Shown piece by piece: positions 8,837 through 17,871 of a DNA stretch of 64,000 bases. Below the pieces are notes generated by a model, which had not been told where the DNA came from, ran no database searches, and worked only from the letters and a program-made list of their open reading frames with translations. The position numbers and the translations under genes were made by a program. The stretch comes from Bombiscardovia nodaiensis (GTDB lineage Bacteria; Actinomycetota; Actinomycetes; Actinomycetales; Bifidobacteriaceae). The stretch's first letter is position 1, and every line of letters begins with the position of its first letter. The DNA is taken from the NCBI GenBank assembly GCA_033127725.1, contig AP026798.1:434001-498000 (forward strand). The letters run 5' to 3'.

Positions 8837-9736
8837 ATGTCAACGCAGACTCTATCGCCAACTGCCGCAGGTATTTCCTCTGCAGACATTCCATTCAACA
8901 AGAAGCCTGTATCGCCAGCAAAAATAGTGGGCACTGTCATTGGCTATGTGGCCATGTTGCTGGTCTCAGCATTCGTGCTTCTTCCCTTCTTCTGGATGCT
9001 GATGTCTTCCTTAAAGCCCAACAATGAGGTCTATGCCATTCCTTTGAAATGGTTCCCCTCAGTGTGGCATTGGGAGCATTACGCCACGATTTGGACCCAG
9101 TCCGATATGAAGGTTTGGCTGCTGAACACCATCTTCTTCGCGGTTATTGTGACGATTCTCCAAGTCTTTACTGGTTCCTTTGCAGCCTATGGTTTCTCGA
9201 AGATCCCCTTCCGTGGGCGCACCACTCTCTTCCTGATTTACATAGCAACGATGGCTGTGCCGTGGCAGGCCTACATGATTCCTCAATTCAAGATGATTTC
9301 GGCTGTGGGCTTATCTGACACCCGCTGGTCGATTATCCTGCTGCAAGCGTTTGGTGCTTTCGGTGTGTTTATGATGAAGCAGTTCTACGACACGATTCCT
9401 GAAGATCTTTCAGAAGCTGGCAGGCTTGACGGTCTCTCTGAGTTTGGTATCTACTGGCGCATAATTCTGCCCCTGTCAGGTCCGTCCATTGCTGCACTGG
9501 CGATTATCACCTTTACCAACACTTGGAACGACTACATGGGACCATTGATTTACTTGCGCTCCCAGAATCTGTACACGATTCAGCTTGGCCTAAAACTCTT
9601 CATCTCCCAGTACAATGCTGATTATTCGATGATTATGACGGGTTCGGTAATTTCGGTATTGCCTATCCTGATTGTCTTCTTGCTTGGTCAGAAGCAGTTC
9701 ATCGAAGGCATTGCAACTTCGGGTATGAAGAACTAG
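8837..9736 (+). CDS. Sugar ABC transporter permease (MalG/LacG type)
   Basis: A 299-residue permease, the partner of the preceding gene and separated from it by 3 bp. It has six predicted membrane segments and the EAA motif EAGRLDGLSEFGIYWRIILP near residues 194-213. A GGAGG sits inside the end of the upstream gene, which suggests translational coupling. Confidence 0.92.
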   Translation: MSTQTLSPTAAGISSADIPFNKKPVSPAKIVGTVIGYVAMLLVSAFVLLPFFWMLMSSLKPNNEVYAIPLKWFPSVWHWEHYATIWTQSDMKVWLLNTIFFAVIVTILQVFTGSFAAYGFSKIPFRGRTTLFLIYIATMAVPWQAYMIPQFKMISAVGLSDTRWSIILLQAFGAFGVFMMKQFYDTIPEDLSEAGRLDGLSEFGIYWRIILPLSGPSIAALAIITFTNTWNDYMGPLIYLRSQNLYTIQLGLKLFISQYNADYSMIMTGSVISVLPILIVFLLGQKQFIEGIATSGMKN

Positions 9737-9741
9737 GACAT

Positions 9742-10659
9742 ATGAGTCAACGGCAGCTTCCTTCTAGCGGGACTGGATCTGGCCATCGCGGCCAGGCCAG
9801 CCCCGCCAAATCGCACGCTATGTTTGCGCTGATGGGCTTAGTAGGTTCAATCTATGTGCTCCTCATTGCCGGCTGGTGTGCGATTGTTGGTACCTTACCT
9901 ATGGGGCTTGTGTTGTTCTTCGTTCACGACCCCAGTTATTACCCGCTCTATCTCCTTGCTGCTTGGCTGAGTGCTCCCGGCTTGGCGGCCCTGTTCGCTA
10001 TTTTCCGCGACCAACCCAGCTTGGCTTCGTGGAATGCGGCTCTTCGCCAGCAGCTGGCGGTTGAAAAGACTCAGGGATGGCAGCTGCCTGAGTGGATTGC
10101 GCCGCCGTACGTCAATCCCGACGATACGAATGCGCTGATTCGTCCATATTTCCGTGCCTGGTGGCACCTCGCTTGGCGCTCCTGGCTGCTTGCGCTGCCT
10201 TTCGGGCTCGTGGCATTTGCTTGCATTTACAACGCACAGATTGCAGGAGTCTTAGGCTGGGGTTCGCTGGCTATGCCTATTGCCTTGGTACTTTTAGCAC
10301 TACTGCTGCAGGCGTCTTTAATCGCGCTGATTCTTTTGGTGGAATACCCCAAAGCCCACTGGTGGCCCACCCTCAAAAACGCTCTTATACTTTCGGTTCG
10401 GCGAATCTACATGCTGCCCATCTCTCTGTTGGCTCTTGCGGGCTATGGCTGGGGTATGACCCAATCGCCGATTTTGGTATCTCTATTGGCTACGGGTATT
10501 AGCTGGTATGTAATTTGGGCTTCGGCCCGCTGGCAGGCCAATAAGCTTTTCGTCCAGATGGCCCAGGAGAGCGGCGACAAGCGCATCGTGGATATGTATG
10601 GTGGCAAGCAGCAGCACAGTGGATCGACGCTCTCGTCCCTTAAAGACGTGCAACAATAA
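9742..10659 (+). CDS. DUF624 / YesL-like membrane protein
   Basis: A 305-residue membrane protein with about five hydrophobic segments (a pair near residues 35-85, others near 145-250). It resembles the YesL/DUF624 family, which is repeatedly encoded beside sugar ABC importers and plant-glycan hydrolases; its molecular role is unknown. It starts 5 bp after the second permease and is clearly in the same operon. The N-terminal 30 residues are hydrophilic. Confidence 0.65.
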   Translation: MSQRQLPSSGTGSGHRGQASPAKSHAMFALMGLVGSIYVLLIAGWCAIVGTLPMGLVLFFVHDPSYYPLYLLAAWLSAPGLAALFAIFRDQPSLASWNAALRQQLAVEKTQGWQLPEWIAPPYVNPDDTNALIRPYFRAWWHLAWRSWLLALPFGLVAFACIYNAQIAGVLGWGSLAMPIALVLLALLLQASLIALILLVEYPKAHWWPTLKNALILSVRRIYMLPISLLALAGYGWGMTQSPILVSLLATGISWYVIWASARWQANKLFVQMAQESGDKRIVDMYGGKQQHSGSTLSSLKDVQQ

Positions 10660-10683
10660 GATTTTAGTAAGGTGGCAGGAGTC

Positions 10684-13479
10684 ATGGCGGGCCTCGAAGG
10701 ATTCACATCAGCGCAGGTGCATGTACAGGCGCCGACCCCTTCTGGCGGCGGGGCGGCGCAAGAATCCCTAGGGCTGCAAGTCCTAGTGAATGACCGCATA
10801 GCTCCAGTCAACCTCGAACCTTTTGCTATTCCAGTCCTGCGCTGGCGGCTGACCGGACCCTCGAGCTACCAGATAGAGCCCAAAGCCTACCGGATTTTTG
10901 TTAGCGACCGGCCTATGGGCGACTCACTGCCCGCAGCTGCTTGCGACAGCCAAGCGCCGATGCCTGGCCTGGTTTGGGACAGCGGCCTCCAAGCAGGCGA
11001 TGCTTTCGCTGGAGTCCCATTAGCTCAACTGCCTATGGCAGTGTCGTGTCGTTACTGGGCTCAGGTTGTTCTCTACGACCATCAGGGCAGCCTTCTGGTC
11101 AACTCTCAGCCGACTACTTTTGGGACGGGCGCAGGTCGGCGCTGGCAGGCGGCTCAAGCTATTTGGGCTCCCGACGACGGCGTGGCCAGCGACTGGGCTT
11201 GCCTGCGCGGTGTAATTGACCTTCCCAACCGCCCCATCCGCTGGGCCACCCTCAATGCTACGGCCTCCTCAACCAAGCCGGCCCGTCAGTTCGTCTACCG
11301 CCTCTGGCTCAACGGGAGCTTCCTGGGCTACGGGCCAGTCTTTCCCCTTGGTGCAGAAAACCGATACGAGGGCTACGATGTGACCCCCTACCTGCATCCG
11401 GGCCAGCGCAATGCTCTGGGAGCCATTGCCTATACGCAAGAGGACCACCGCTTTGCTGCCCAGCTGGACATCTGCTTTGAGGACGGCGAACTGGCTCACT
11501 ATGGTTCAGACGCCAGCTGGAAGGCTCTAGGCCAAGGCCAGTCCTTCCCAGCTTCCGGGTCCATTGGCACCCAGTATTACCAGGCTCCGGCTGAAAATAT
11601 ACGTGCTCACGGGCGGGCTTTCCTGTGCTCGCAAGCCGATTTGGACGATTCCTCCTGGGCGCAAGTTCAGGAGCGCCCTGCCTTTACCAGGCTTGAGGCC
11701 ACGCCTTTGGATCCGCCCCAGCTAGTTCACCGGACAGCCAGCAGTATCCGCTGGCAGGGGGAGACGAGGGCCATCCTCGACTTCGGACAAGCTTGGATGG
11801 GGGGTCTGAGCCTGCAAACCGCTCTGGAAACGCCCCTGGACTTGGATATCCGCTACGGGGAGGTCCTCCAAGAGGACGGACAGGTCAAGTTTCAGCTCAA
11901 CACGTCAAACACCTACCGGGAGTCTTGGCGCTTGCAGGCGGGGGAAAACAGGCTTGAAACCTGGGGTATTCGCGTCTTTCGTTATGTAGAATTGTCCTGC
12001 CCTGAAGGGTCTTCACAGGCGGCGGCTGCCTTGCAGCAGGTGGTCGAGGCAGCTCGGGCGGCCGTAGCGCAGACTTCAAGTACTACCAGCGACGTGGCCT
12101 TCACCTGCAGCGACCATCGGATGGAGCGCATCTGGCAGCTAAGCCGCAACACCATCCGCAATTTGACGGCCGACATGTATGTGGACTCGTGGACCCGTGA
12201 ACGGGCCCCCTACGAGGCTGACGCATACATTCAGCAGAGGGCTCATCTGGCCTTAGACGACGCTCCGGCCACCGGGCGCTACAGCTTAGACTTCCTGGCG
12301 GCGAATAGGACTTGGCCCACAGAATGGCCGCTCTACACCATTTTGGCCGTGCACGACTCCTGGCTGCAATCAGGCTCCCTGGCGCAGGTTCGCGCGTCCT
12401 ACCAGCGCCTGTGTGCCCTTCTGCCTGAGTCCTATGTGGACCCGGACAGCGGCCTAGTAGTCAAGGATCCTGGCCAGTCCAGCCGCAGGGACGGCGATTT
12501 GGTGGATTGGCCGGAAGTTGAGCGCGACGGCTACGTCTTTGGTCGCGTCAACACGGTCGTCAACTCTTTAGCCAGTCAGGCATACACGGATATGGCGAAT
12601 ATGGCTCGGGCCTTGGGCCACGATGGCGATGCTGCGCTCTTTGCCAGCCGGGCGGGCAAGATGCGGGCCAGTATTCACCGCTACCTCTACGATGCTGACC
12701 AGGGGGCCTACTTCGACGGCTTAGACACCGGGCCCAAGGGGCGGGTTATCGACCATCACGCGGTTCACGCTTCGATTTTTGCTCTGACCTTTGCTCAAGT
12801 TCCAGTCAGCAGGATTCCTGCTCTGGGCAAGTACTTGCGGTCTCGGGGCATGGCTTGCAGTGTCTATACGGCTGCGGTCTACCTGGCCGGCCTCTACCAG
12901 GCGGGCTTGGGTGCCGACGCTTTCCAGCTCCTGGACGCGGCCAAGGGCACACACACCTGGCAGCATATGCTCGATCAGGGTGCCGGTGCCACGATGGAGG
13001 CTTGGGACCCTGCTATCAAGCCGAATACAACGTATTCTCACCCTTGGGCGGCCTCTCCTGCCTACTTGCTGCCCAGCGGTCTGATGGGTCTCAACCCGCT
13101 TGAACCCGGCTGGCGGCGCTTTAGCCTCATTCCCCAGCTGGGGGATTTGCTTGAGGCCCGTATGGTGCTCCCCACCCGGGCCGGCGATATTGATGTCTCC
13201 TGCCGTTTAAGTGGACCGGAGCAGACCAGCGCCGGTCGAACAGCGGTGCCAGGGATGGACCTAGAGCTCAAAGTTCCAGCCCGGCAGCAGGCGGAGGTAG
13301 TTTTGCCCCCTGTGATCGGCTCGAACCCGGGGCAGCTGGTGAGCTTAGAGGTTGACGGCCACCGGCAGGAAGTGCTCAGTGCAAGTGAACCCTTCACCCT
13401 GGCTGGCACCCTCTGCTGGCCCGGAAGCACCCGCCTCAACCCACTAGGCCCAGGCATCCACTCCATCCGCCTCAACTAG
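10684..13479 (+). CDS. Alpha-L-rhamnosidase, GH78
   Basis: A cytoplasmic glycoside hydrolase of about 931 residues that releases terminal alpha-L-rhamnose. The domain order fits GH78: N-terminal beta domains with PVLRWRL and a GYGPVFPLGAENRYEGYDV stretch, a middle beta domain with RYGEVLQEDG, an alpha/alpha barrel from about residue 480, and a beta C-domain. The barrel motif reads YVDSWTRERAPYEADAY in place of the usual D-x-x-x-RDER-x-GW pattern, so substrate range may differ. ATG 10684 is preferred because AGGTGG lies 8 bp upstream; GTG at 10672 is the alternative. With no signal peptide, it acts on sugars imported by the upstream transporter. Confidence 0.85.
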   Translation: MAGLEGFTSAQVHVQAPTPSGGGAAQESLGLQVLVNDRIAPVNLEPFAIPVLRWRLTGPSSYQIEPKAYRIFVSDRPMGDSLPAAACDSQAPMPGLVWDSGLQAGDAFAGVPLAQLPMAVSCRYWAQVVLYDHQGSLLVNSQPTTFGTGAGRRWQAAQAIWAPDDGVASDWACLRGVIDLPNRPIRWATLNATASSTKPARQFVYRLWLNGSFLGYGPVFPLGAENRYEGYDVTPYLHPGQRNALGAIAYTQEDHRFAAQLDICFEDGELAHYGSDASWKALGQGQSFPASGSIGTQYYQAPAENIRAHGRAFLCSQADLDDSSWAQVQERPAFTRLEATPLDPPQLVHRTASSIRWQGETRAILDFGQAWMGGLSLQTALETPLDLDIRYGEVLQEDGQVKFQLNTSNTYRESWRLQAGENRLETWGIRVFRYVELSCPEGSSQAAAALQQVVEAARAAVAQTSSTTSDVAFTCSDHRMERIWQLSRNTIRNLTADMYVDSWTRERAPYEADAYIQQRAHLALDDAPATGRYSLDFLAANRTWPTEWPLYTILAVHDSWLQSGSLAQVRASYQRLCALLPESYVDPDSGLVVKDPGQSSRRDGDLVDWPEVERDGYVFGRVNTVVNSLASQAYTDMANMARALGHDGDAALFASRAGKMRASIHRYLYDADQGAYFDGLDTGPKGRVIDHHAVHASIFALTFAQVPVSRIPALGKYLRSRGMACSVYTAAVYLAGLYQAGLGADAFQLLDAAKGTHTWQHMLDQGAGATMEAWDPAIKPNTTYSHPWAASPAYLLPSGLMGLNPLEPGWRRFSLIPQLGDLLEARMVLPTRAGDIDVSCRLSGPEQTSAGRTAVPGMDLELKVPARQQAEVVLPPVIGSNPGQLVSLEVDGHRQEVLSASEPFTLAGTLCWPGSTRLNPLGPGIHSIRLN

Positions 13480-13716
13480 TCAATAGTGTTGGTGCTTTCG
13501 GCTGGCGCTGTCTTGCAGTTATAGCTACAATAGGGGGCTGCCAGTAGCCATATTTATCTGCTATCATGGGCACTGAAGCTTGCAATAGCTTCCGGAGCGG
13601 CTACACGTTATCTCGCCGCCTGCTGGGAATGGCGTTAACCCATGCTAGTCCGAGTCACCGGACGATAAGTTAGTGACATCAACGGTAGCGCCGTAAGCCT
13701 TCGCGAGGGGCAGCCA

Positions 13717-13751
13717 GGGAGGGTACTGCGTTTGCGGACCAGTATCCTCCC
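13717..13751 (+). other. 12-bp stem-loop in front of the PBECR4-like gene
   Basis: GGGAGGGTACTG pairs with CAGTATCCTCCC (one G-U pair) around an 11-nt loop, ending 33 bp before the next start codon. It could be a terminator for the rhamnosidase operon lacking a T-run, or a 5'-leader structure. The rest of the gene-free stretch 13480-13784 shows a weak short open frame of 36 codons at 13566 but nothing I can support as a gene. Confidence 0.45.
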
Positions 13752-13784
13752 TTCATACTCGTACTTCAAAGTGGAGGCTGCGCG

Positions 13785-14444
13785 ATGGTTGCTCAGGTGA
13801 AGAAGGCCCAGCGCGACATGAAGCACCTCATTGAGGAGAACGCGCAACTGTTTAAGGAAAACCTGTGTAATCGCTATGTGCTTTTTGGGCCAACAGATGG
13901 AAGTCACCCCTATGAAACGTACTTTCCAGCAGATTGCTACTTTCATCTGTGCGGTATTCAATATAAGAATCCTAGGCAAAGAGTCTCAGCGAAAAAGTTC
14001 TTTCAGCTAGCGGTAGATGGGCGGATAGATCCTGCACTGTTCAGCGAAAAATACTCGGTTTATACAAGGCAAAAATTGGGAATTTTATCGCGACTTGTTC
14101 GTATTGACGGATTTGCTGCAAAAATTGCGCCTATGCCAACTGTCCATTTCGGGCGAACAACAGCCGACCTGCTGGTGTATAACCAGGATGCCATTATGGG
14201 ATTTCGAATGAATTATCAGGGTCCCAAGGCATATACTCCCTGCACAGCTCTGCGTGACCATTTACCCAAACAGCGTGAAGAGAAGAATATTGGATTTGTG
14301 CTCAAAACACAGGCGGAGAGTCGGGATTACAGCATACAAATGAAGCCAAAACAGCAGATGAGCGCAGAACGGGCCTCAAAAATGCGAGTCTCCTTGAGTT
14401 TGTACCAGGGCAGTTGTACGCCTCCGCTGGGTTGGAAGATATAG
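13785..14444 (+). CDS. PBECR4-like nuclease/toxin-domain protein
   Basis: 219 residues with no membrane segment. The pattern resembles PBECR4, one of the predicted phage Barnase-EndoU-Colicin-RelE-like nuclease domains: RYVLFGP, then FHLCGIQY, then a helical KKFFQLAVDGRI segment, YTRQKLGILSRL, and a final RTTADLLVYN plus TPCTAL. A good GTGGAGG ribosome-binding site precedes the ATG. It stands alone, with no obvious antitoxin, between a rhamnosidase and the ribosomal stalk operon. The family call is by eye and moderate; nuclease activity is inferred from the family only. Confidence 0.5.
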   Translation: MVAQVKKAQRDMKHLIEENAQLFKENLCNRYVLFGPTDGSHPYETYFPADCYFHLCGIQYKNPRQRVSAKKFFQLAVDGRIDPALFSEKYSVYTRQKLGILSRLVRIDGFAAKIAPMPTVHFGRTTADLLVYNQDAIMGFRMNYQGPKAYTPCTALRDHLPKQREEKNIGFVLKTQAESRDYSIQMKPKQQMSAERASKMRVSLSLYQGSCTPPLGWKI

Positions 14445-14535
14445 TTTTGTACTGCTTCCGCGGTTTCTGCGGACTTGTAAAGTATCTGCCAATCGTTATT
14501 TGACCAGTGTTGCTGCTTTGGTCCTGTGAGTCGTG

Positions 14536-14757
14536 TATAGTAAATTCCTGTAAACCAAAGACTGTTGGTTGAGGGCTCTTGAGTCCTCCGAAGTTCGGTG
14601 CGCCGAGCCAGCATAGGTTGAGATAAGCAGTAGGCCTGCCTACTGCCGCTGGAATCGTAAGATTCCGAATGCTCTGCCTGTGCGCAGGGCTTTTTTTTTA
14701 TTGCCTGCTGGCCAAGCGCCCCGTTCCGGTCCAAGAGTCGATTTAGGAAGGAACGCC
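14536..14757 (+). promoter_or_regulatory. rplJ leader (L10 leader), with promoter -10
   Basis: A TATAGT box at 14536-14541 would start a leader of about 210 nt. It contains the internal hairpin GGAATCGTAAGATTCC and the TGCGCAGG segment seen in L10 leaders, where free L10-L12 complex binds and represses its own operon. Assignment is by position and motif; a covariance-model hit would settle it. Confidence 0.65.
14671..14699 (+). terminator. Terminator/attenuator hairpin inside the rplJ leader
   Basis: GCTCTGC (14671-14677) pairs with GCAGGGC (14684-14690), directly followed by nine T. It sits 58 bp before rplJ, so it must be read through or act as an attenuator controlling rplJL. Confidence 0.7.
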
Positions 14758-15279
14758 ATGAAAAGGCCCGAAAAGGAAAAGGTGATTGCCGACTTTACGG
14801 AACAATTCCGTTCTGCCGACGCCGTCATCCTGACCGAGTACCGCGGGCTCACTGTTCCGCAGATCTCTGACCTGCGCGACAAGCTAGGCCGCGATACTTC
14901 CTATGCTGTGACCAAGAACACGCTGGCTCGCATTGCAGCAAAAGAGGCAGGCATTGAGGGTCTTGACGACCTGATTGCTGGCCCTTGCGCTATCACTTTT
15001 GTCAAAGGTGATTATGTTGAGGCCGCCAAGACTCTGCGCGACTTCGCGGCAGACAACAAGCAGCTCATTGTCAAGGGTGGTTACATTGACGGTGCTGTTT
15101 GCGACGCTGCTGAGGTTGAGAAGATCGCAAGCCTGGAGTCTCGCGAAGTGTTGCTCTCCAAGATGGCTGGTGCTCTCAAGGGCACTATGTCCAAGGCTGC
15201 TTACGCTTTCGTCGCTCTGCCTACCAAGGCTGTGCGTACGATCGACGCCCTGCGCGACAAGCAGGAGAAGGCTGCCTGA
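14758..15279 (+). CDS. rplJ: 50S ribosomal protein L10
   Basis: Base protein of the ribosomal stalk (173 aa), which holds the L7/L12 dimers that recruit translation GTPases. The N-terminal rRNA-binding half (KEKVIADFTEQFRSADAVIL, then YRGLTV, then VTKNTLARIA) is standard. ATG 14758 follows AGGAAGGA; an upstream in-frame GTG at 14680 would overlap the leader hairpin and is rejected. It is co-transcribed with rplL. Confidence 0.97.
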   Translation: MKRPEKEKVIADFTEQFRSADAVILTEYRGLTVPQISDLRDKLGRDTSYAVTKNTLARIAAKEAGIEGLDDLIAGPCAITFVKGDYVEAAKTLRDFAADNKQLIVKGGYIDGAVCDAAEVEKIASLESREVLLSKMAGALKGTMSKAAYAFVALPTKAVRTIDALRDKQEKAA

Positions 15280-15392
15280 AATTTGGGCTCACGAGCCTAG
15301 ATTTCGCTGCATAGGAATACGAAGTACAAAATTGTGATGTAGGGTAGTGGGGCACTTTGGAACCCAGCTACCAAGATTGAAAGGAAGCCATT

Positions 15393-15773
15393 ATGGCTAA
15401 GCTCTCTGCTGATGAGCTCCTTGACGCGTTCAAGGAAATGACCCTGGTTGAGCTCTCTGACTTCGTCAAGAAGTTCGAGGAAGAGTTCGACGTTGAAGCT
15501 GCCGCTCCAGTGGCCGCTGCCGCTGCTGCTCCTGGCGCTGCCGCTGCTCCTGCCGAGGAACAGACTGAGTTCGACGTCATCCTCTCCGGCGCTGGCGACA
15601 AGAAGATTCAGGTCATCAAGGCCGTGCGCGCTATCACCAAGCTGGGTCTGGCCGAGGCCAAGGCTCTGGTTGACGGTGCTCCCAAGCCCGTCCTCGAGGG
15701 TGCTTCGAAGGAAGATGCTGAGTCCGCAAAGTCTCAGCTTGAAGAGGCTGGCGCCACTGTAGAACTCAAGTAG
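15393..15773 (+). CDS. rplL: 50S ribosomal protein L7/L12
   Basis: Stalk protein of 126 residues: an N-terminal dimerisation helix ([20 protein letters not shown]), an Ala-rich hinge near residues 40-55, and the conserved C-terminal domain ([17 protein letters not shown]) that contacts translation factors. It lies 113 bp after rplJ with a GAAAGGAAG ribosome-binding site and is followed by a terminator. Confidence 0.98.
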   Translation: MAKLSADELLDAFKEMTLVELSDFVKKFEEEFDVEAAAPVAAAAAAPGAAAAPAEEQTEFDVILSGAGDKKIQVIKAVRAITKLGLAEAKALVDGAPKPVLEGASKEDAESAKSQLEEAGATVELK

Positions 15774-15803
15774 TTCTCGGCTCAGCTTTTTCAAAGCTTT
15801 TCC

Positions 15804-15841
15804 AAACCCCGTTCGCCTTCTTGGGCGGCGGGGTTTTTCTT
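15804..15841 (+). terminator. Terminator of rplJ-rplL
   Basis: AAACCCCG pairs with CGGGGTTT in a GC-rich hairpin extended by TTCGCC/GGGCGG-type pairs, followed by a T-rich run. Confidence 0.9.
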
Positions 15842-16022
15842 GTTTGTTCCTGTCTGGCAGCGTCGAACTAGCTGGATATGGGCGGAGCAAAACTCACAGG
15901 AAACTCCAAGCTTTTTCGCTGGTAATAATGAGATTCGTTTGCTTATATATAAGTACTAGCCGATATGCCAAGCTGGCGGGACTTATCTAGATCTCATAAT
16001 TGAACTCCTTTCTTCTCTCTTA

Positions 16023-16055
16023 GAGCCCGGCGATACCCCATCCGCCGGGCTTTTC
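16023..16055 (+). terminator. Orphan terminator hairpin in the rplL-GH30 gap
   Basis: AGCCCGGCG pairs with CGCCGGGCT around a loop of about 12 nt, followed by TTTT. Because rplL already has its own terminator, this may end a short untranslated transcript within 15842-16022, where a TATATA-like box lies near 15944. The rest of the gap holds a perfect palindrome GTGGCG-CTGA-CGCCAC at 16206-16221, just before the GH30 ribosome-binding site, which may be an operator. No gene is supported in the gap. Confidence 0.6.
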
Positions 16056-16236
16056 TCTTGCCACTGAGCCTCAGAGATAGTGCGCTCACAGGACCCGCGA
16101 GAGCTCACTTGAGCAGATTCTTGTGGAACCGTTGGAAACTGACATGGCTTGAGTTCGCTGTCCGTGCTAGGCTGACTTCGAATGCACGAGGAGCGCTGGC
16201 GCTGCGTGGCGCTGACGCCACAAATGAAGGAGCCTC

Positions 16237-17781
16237 ATGGTCAGCTCACTGACACACGAATATTGGACGGTCACTTCTGGAGATTTGCAAGAGCGCAGGG
16301 CGACCCTTGAGCCGCCAGCCGTAGTAGCTAGTGCAGGCGATGCCGTGAAAATAGTGGTGGACCCAGCCGACCGCAAGCAGCCTTGGATTGGCGCGGGCGC
16401 GGCTATTACCGACGCCGCCGCATCGCTGATTTGGGGCTCTCAGAGCCCCGAGCAGCGCCACGCCCTGCTGGAAGAGCTTTTCTCCCCAGACCAAGGCGGC
16501 CTCTCTGTTATTCGCATTCCTCTGGGCTCCTGCGAACCAGCGTCACAGCCTTACTACACATACGATGACGTGCCCTTTGGCTTGCACGATGCCAGCTTGA
16601 GCCTCTTCAGTTTAGGCGAAGGCGAGCCCGGCGCCCCCGATGCTACGAAAGATTTGAAGTACATTGTGCCGGTAGTGCAGGAGATTCTCTCCATCAATCC
16701 TGCGGTGAAAATCATCGCCTCGCCCTGGTCAGCTCCGGCTTGGATGAAGAACACTGGAAGCCTCAAGCAGGGCGGACACCTGCGCTTTGGTGAGTGGACC
16801 GGCAACGGCTACGATCCCCTCCAGCACACCTTTGAAGGGGTGTATGCCCACTACTTCGCCAAATACATTGAAGAGATGGGGCGCTACGGCATTCCCATCT
16901 GGGCAGTAACGGTGCAAAATGAGCCCTCCAACGCGGCTCCCTGGCCAGCTATGATGTGGACCCTGCAGGAGCAGGCCGACTTCGCCCACCGCTTCCTGCG
17001 CCCGGTGCTCGACCAGACCTTCCCCCAGACGCGCATCTTCATCAACGACGATTCGCCCCACTGCCTGGTGCGCCCGGTGCGCGAAGATGTTACCCCCGAG
17101 CAGGCAGCCTCGATTGACGGCCTGACCATTCACACCTATTCGGGCCCCTATGACAAGTTCTTCAACGCTACTCACGCTTATCCGCACTGGCTTTTCGGCA
17201 TGACCGAGCGCCGCTGCATGATTGACGAAACGCCCGAGGATGCTGCGCACATTATGTCCGGTGTGATTGGCAACTGGATGGTGCGCTGCGGCGGCTCCTT
17301 CATCGCCCTGTGGAATATGGCTTTGGACGAACGCGGCCTGCCCAATATGGTGGGCGCTACCGGCCGCCGGGGCGTGGTGACCATTGACCACGCGACGGGC
17401 AAGGTCAAGCGCAACCTCGAGTACTACATGCTGCGCGCCTTTGGCCAAGATGTGGAGCCCGGATCTACGGTGGTGGCCTCCTCAAACTACACACCCGACG
17501 GTTGGTCCGGCAGCCTGGGTTCGGTGGGCTTCCTGGCTCCCGACGGCTCGGCTAGTGCCCATATTTACAATCCCACGGGCGAGCCGATTCAAGCGGCCGT
17601 GACCTTCGCTGGTCAGGGTGCCGCCTGGCAGTTGGTGGAAGTGCCGGCTTGGGGCACGGTCACGGTCCACAAGTCGCGCGAGGTGCTCAATGTCTCCCGG
17701 CCCCGGCAGGACGAGGACTTTGAGCTCAACCCGGCGCCTACGGATTTGGCCGACGATTTAGCGCCTGGCAAAACCCACTAG
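16237..17781 (+). CDS. GH30 beta-glycosidase (first of tandem pair)
   Basis: An intracellular retaining glycoside hydrolase of clan A, 514 residues, without a signal peptide. GH30 hallmarks: WIGAGAAITDAAA near residue 50, SPWSAPAWMK near residue 163, the acid/base Glu in VQNEPSNAAPW near residue 229, and a probable nucleophile Glu in CMIDETPED near residue 330. The C-terminal 80 residues form the side beta domain. Known members act on glucosylceramides, beta-1,6-glucans, beta-1,6-galactans or xylans; which applies here cannot be told. It lies 90 bp before a close paralogue. Confidence 0.85.
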   Translation: MVSSLTHEYWTVTSGDLQERRATLEPPAVVASAGDAVKIVVDPADRKQPWIGAGAAITDAAASLIWGSQSPEQRHALLEELFSPDQGGLSVIRIPLGSCEPASQPYYTYDDVPFGLHDASLSLFSLGEGEPGAPDATKDLKYIVPVVQEILSINPAVKIIASPWSAPAWMKNTGSLKQGGHLRFGEWTGNGYDPLQHTFEGVYAHYFAKYIEEMGRYGIPIWAVTVQNEPSNAAPWPAMMWTLQEQADFAHRFLRPVLDQTFPQTRIFINDDSPHCLVRPVREDVTPEQAASIDGLTIHTYSGPYDKFFNATHAYPHWLFGMTERRCMIDETPEDAAHIMSGVIGNWMVRCGGSFIALWNMALDERGLPNMVGATGRRGVVTIDHATGKVKRNLEYYMLRAFGQDVEPGSTVVASSNYTPDGWSGSLGSVGFLAPDGSASAHIYNPTGEPIQAAVTFAGQGAAWQLVEVPAWGTVTVHKSREVLNVSRPRQDEDFELNPAPTDLADDLAPGKTH

Positions 17782-17871
17782 GATTTTTGCTACTTGAGCT
17801 GGAAATCAGTGGGAGTACAACAACCAGTACAAAGCAATGAGACAAAGCAATACATGAGAGGAAAGTATACT

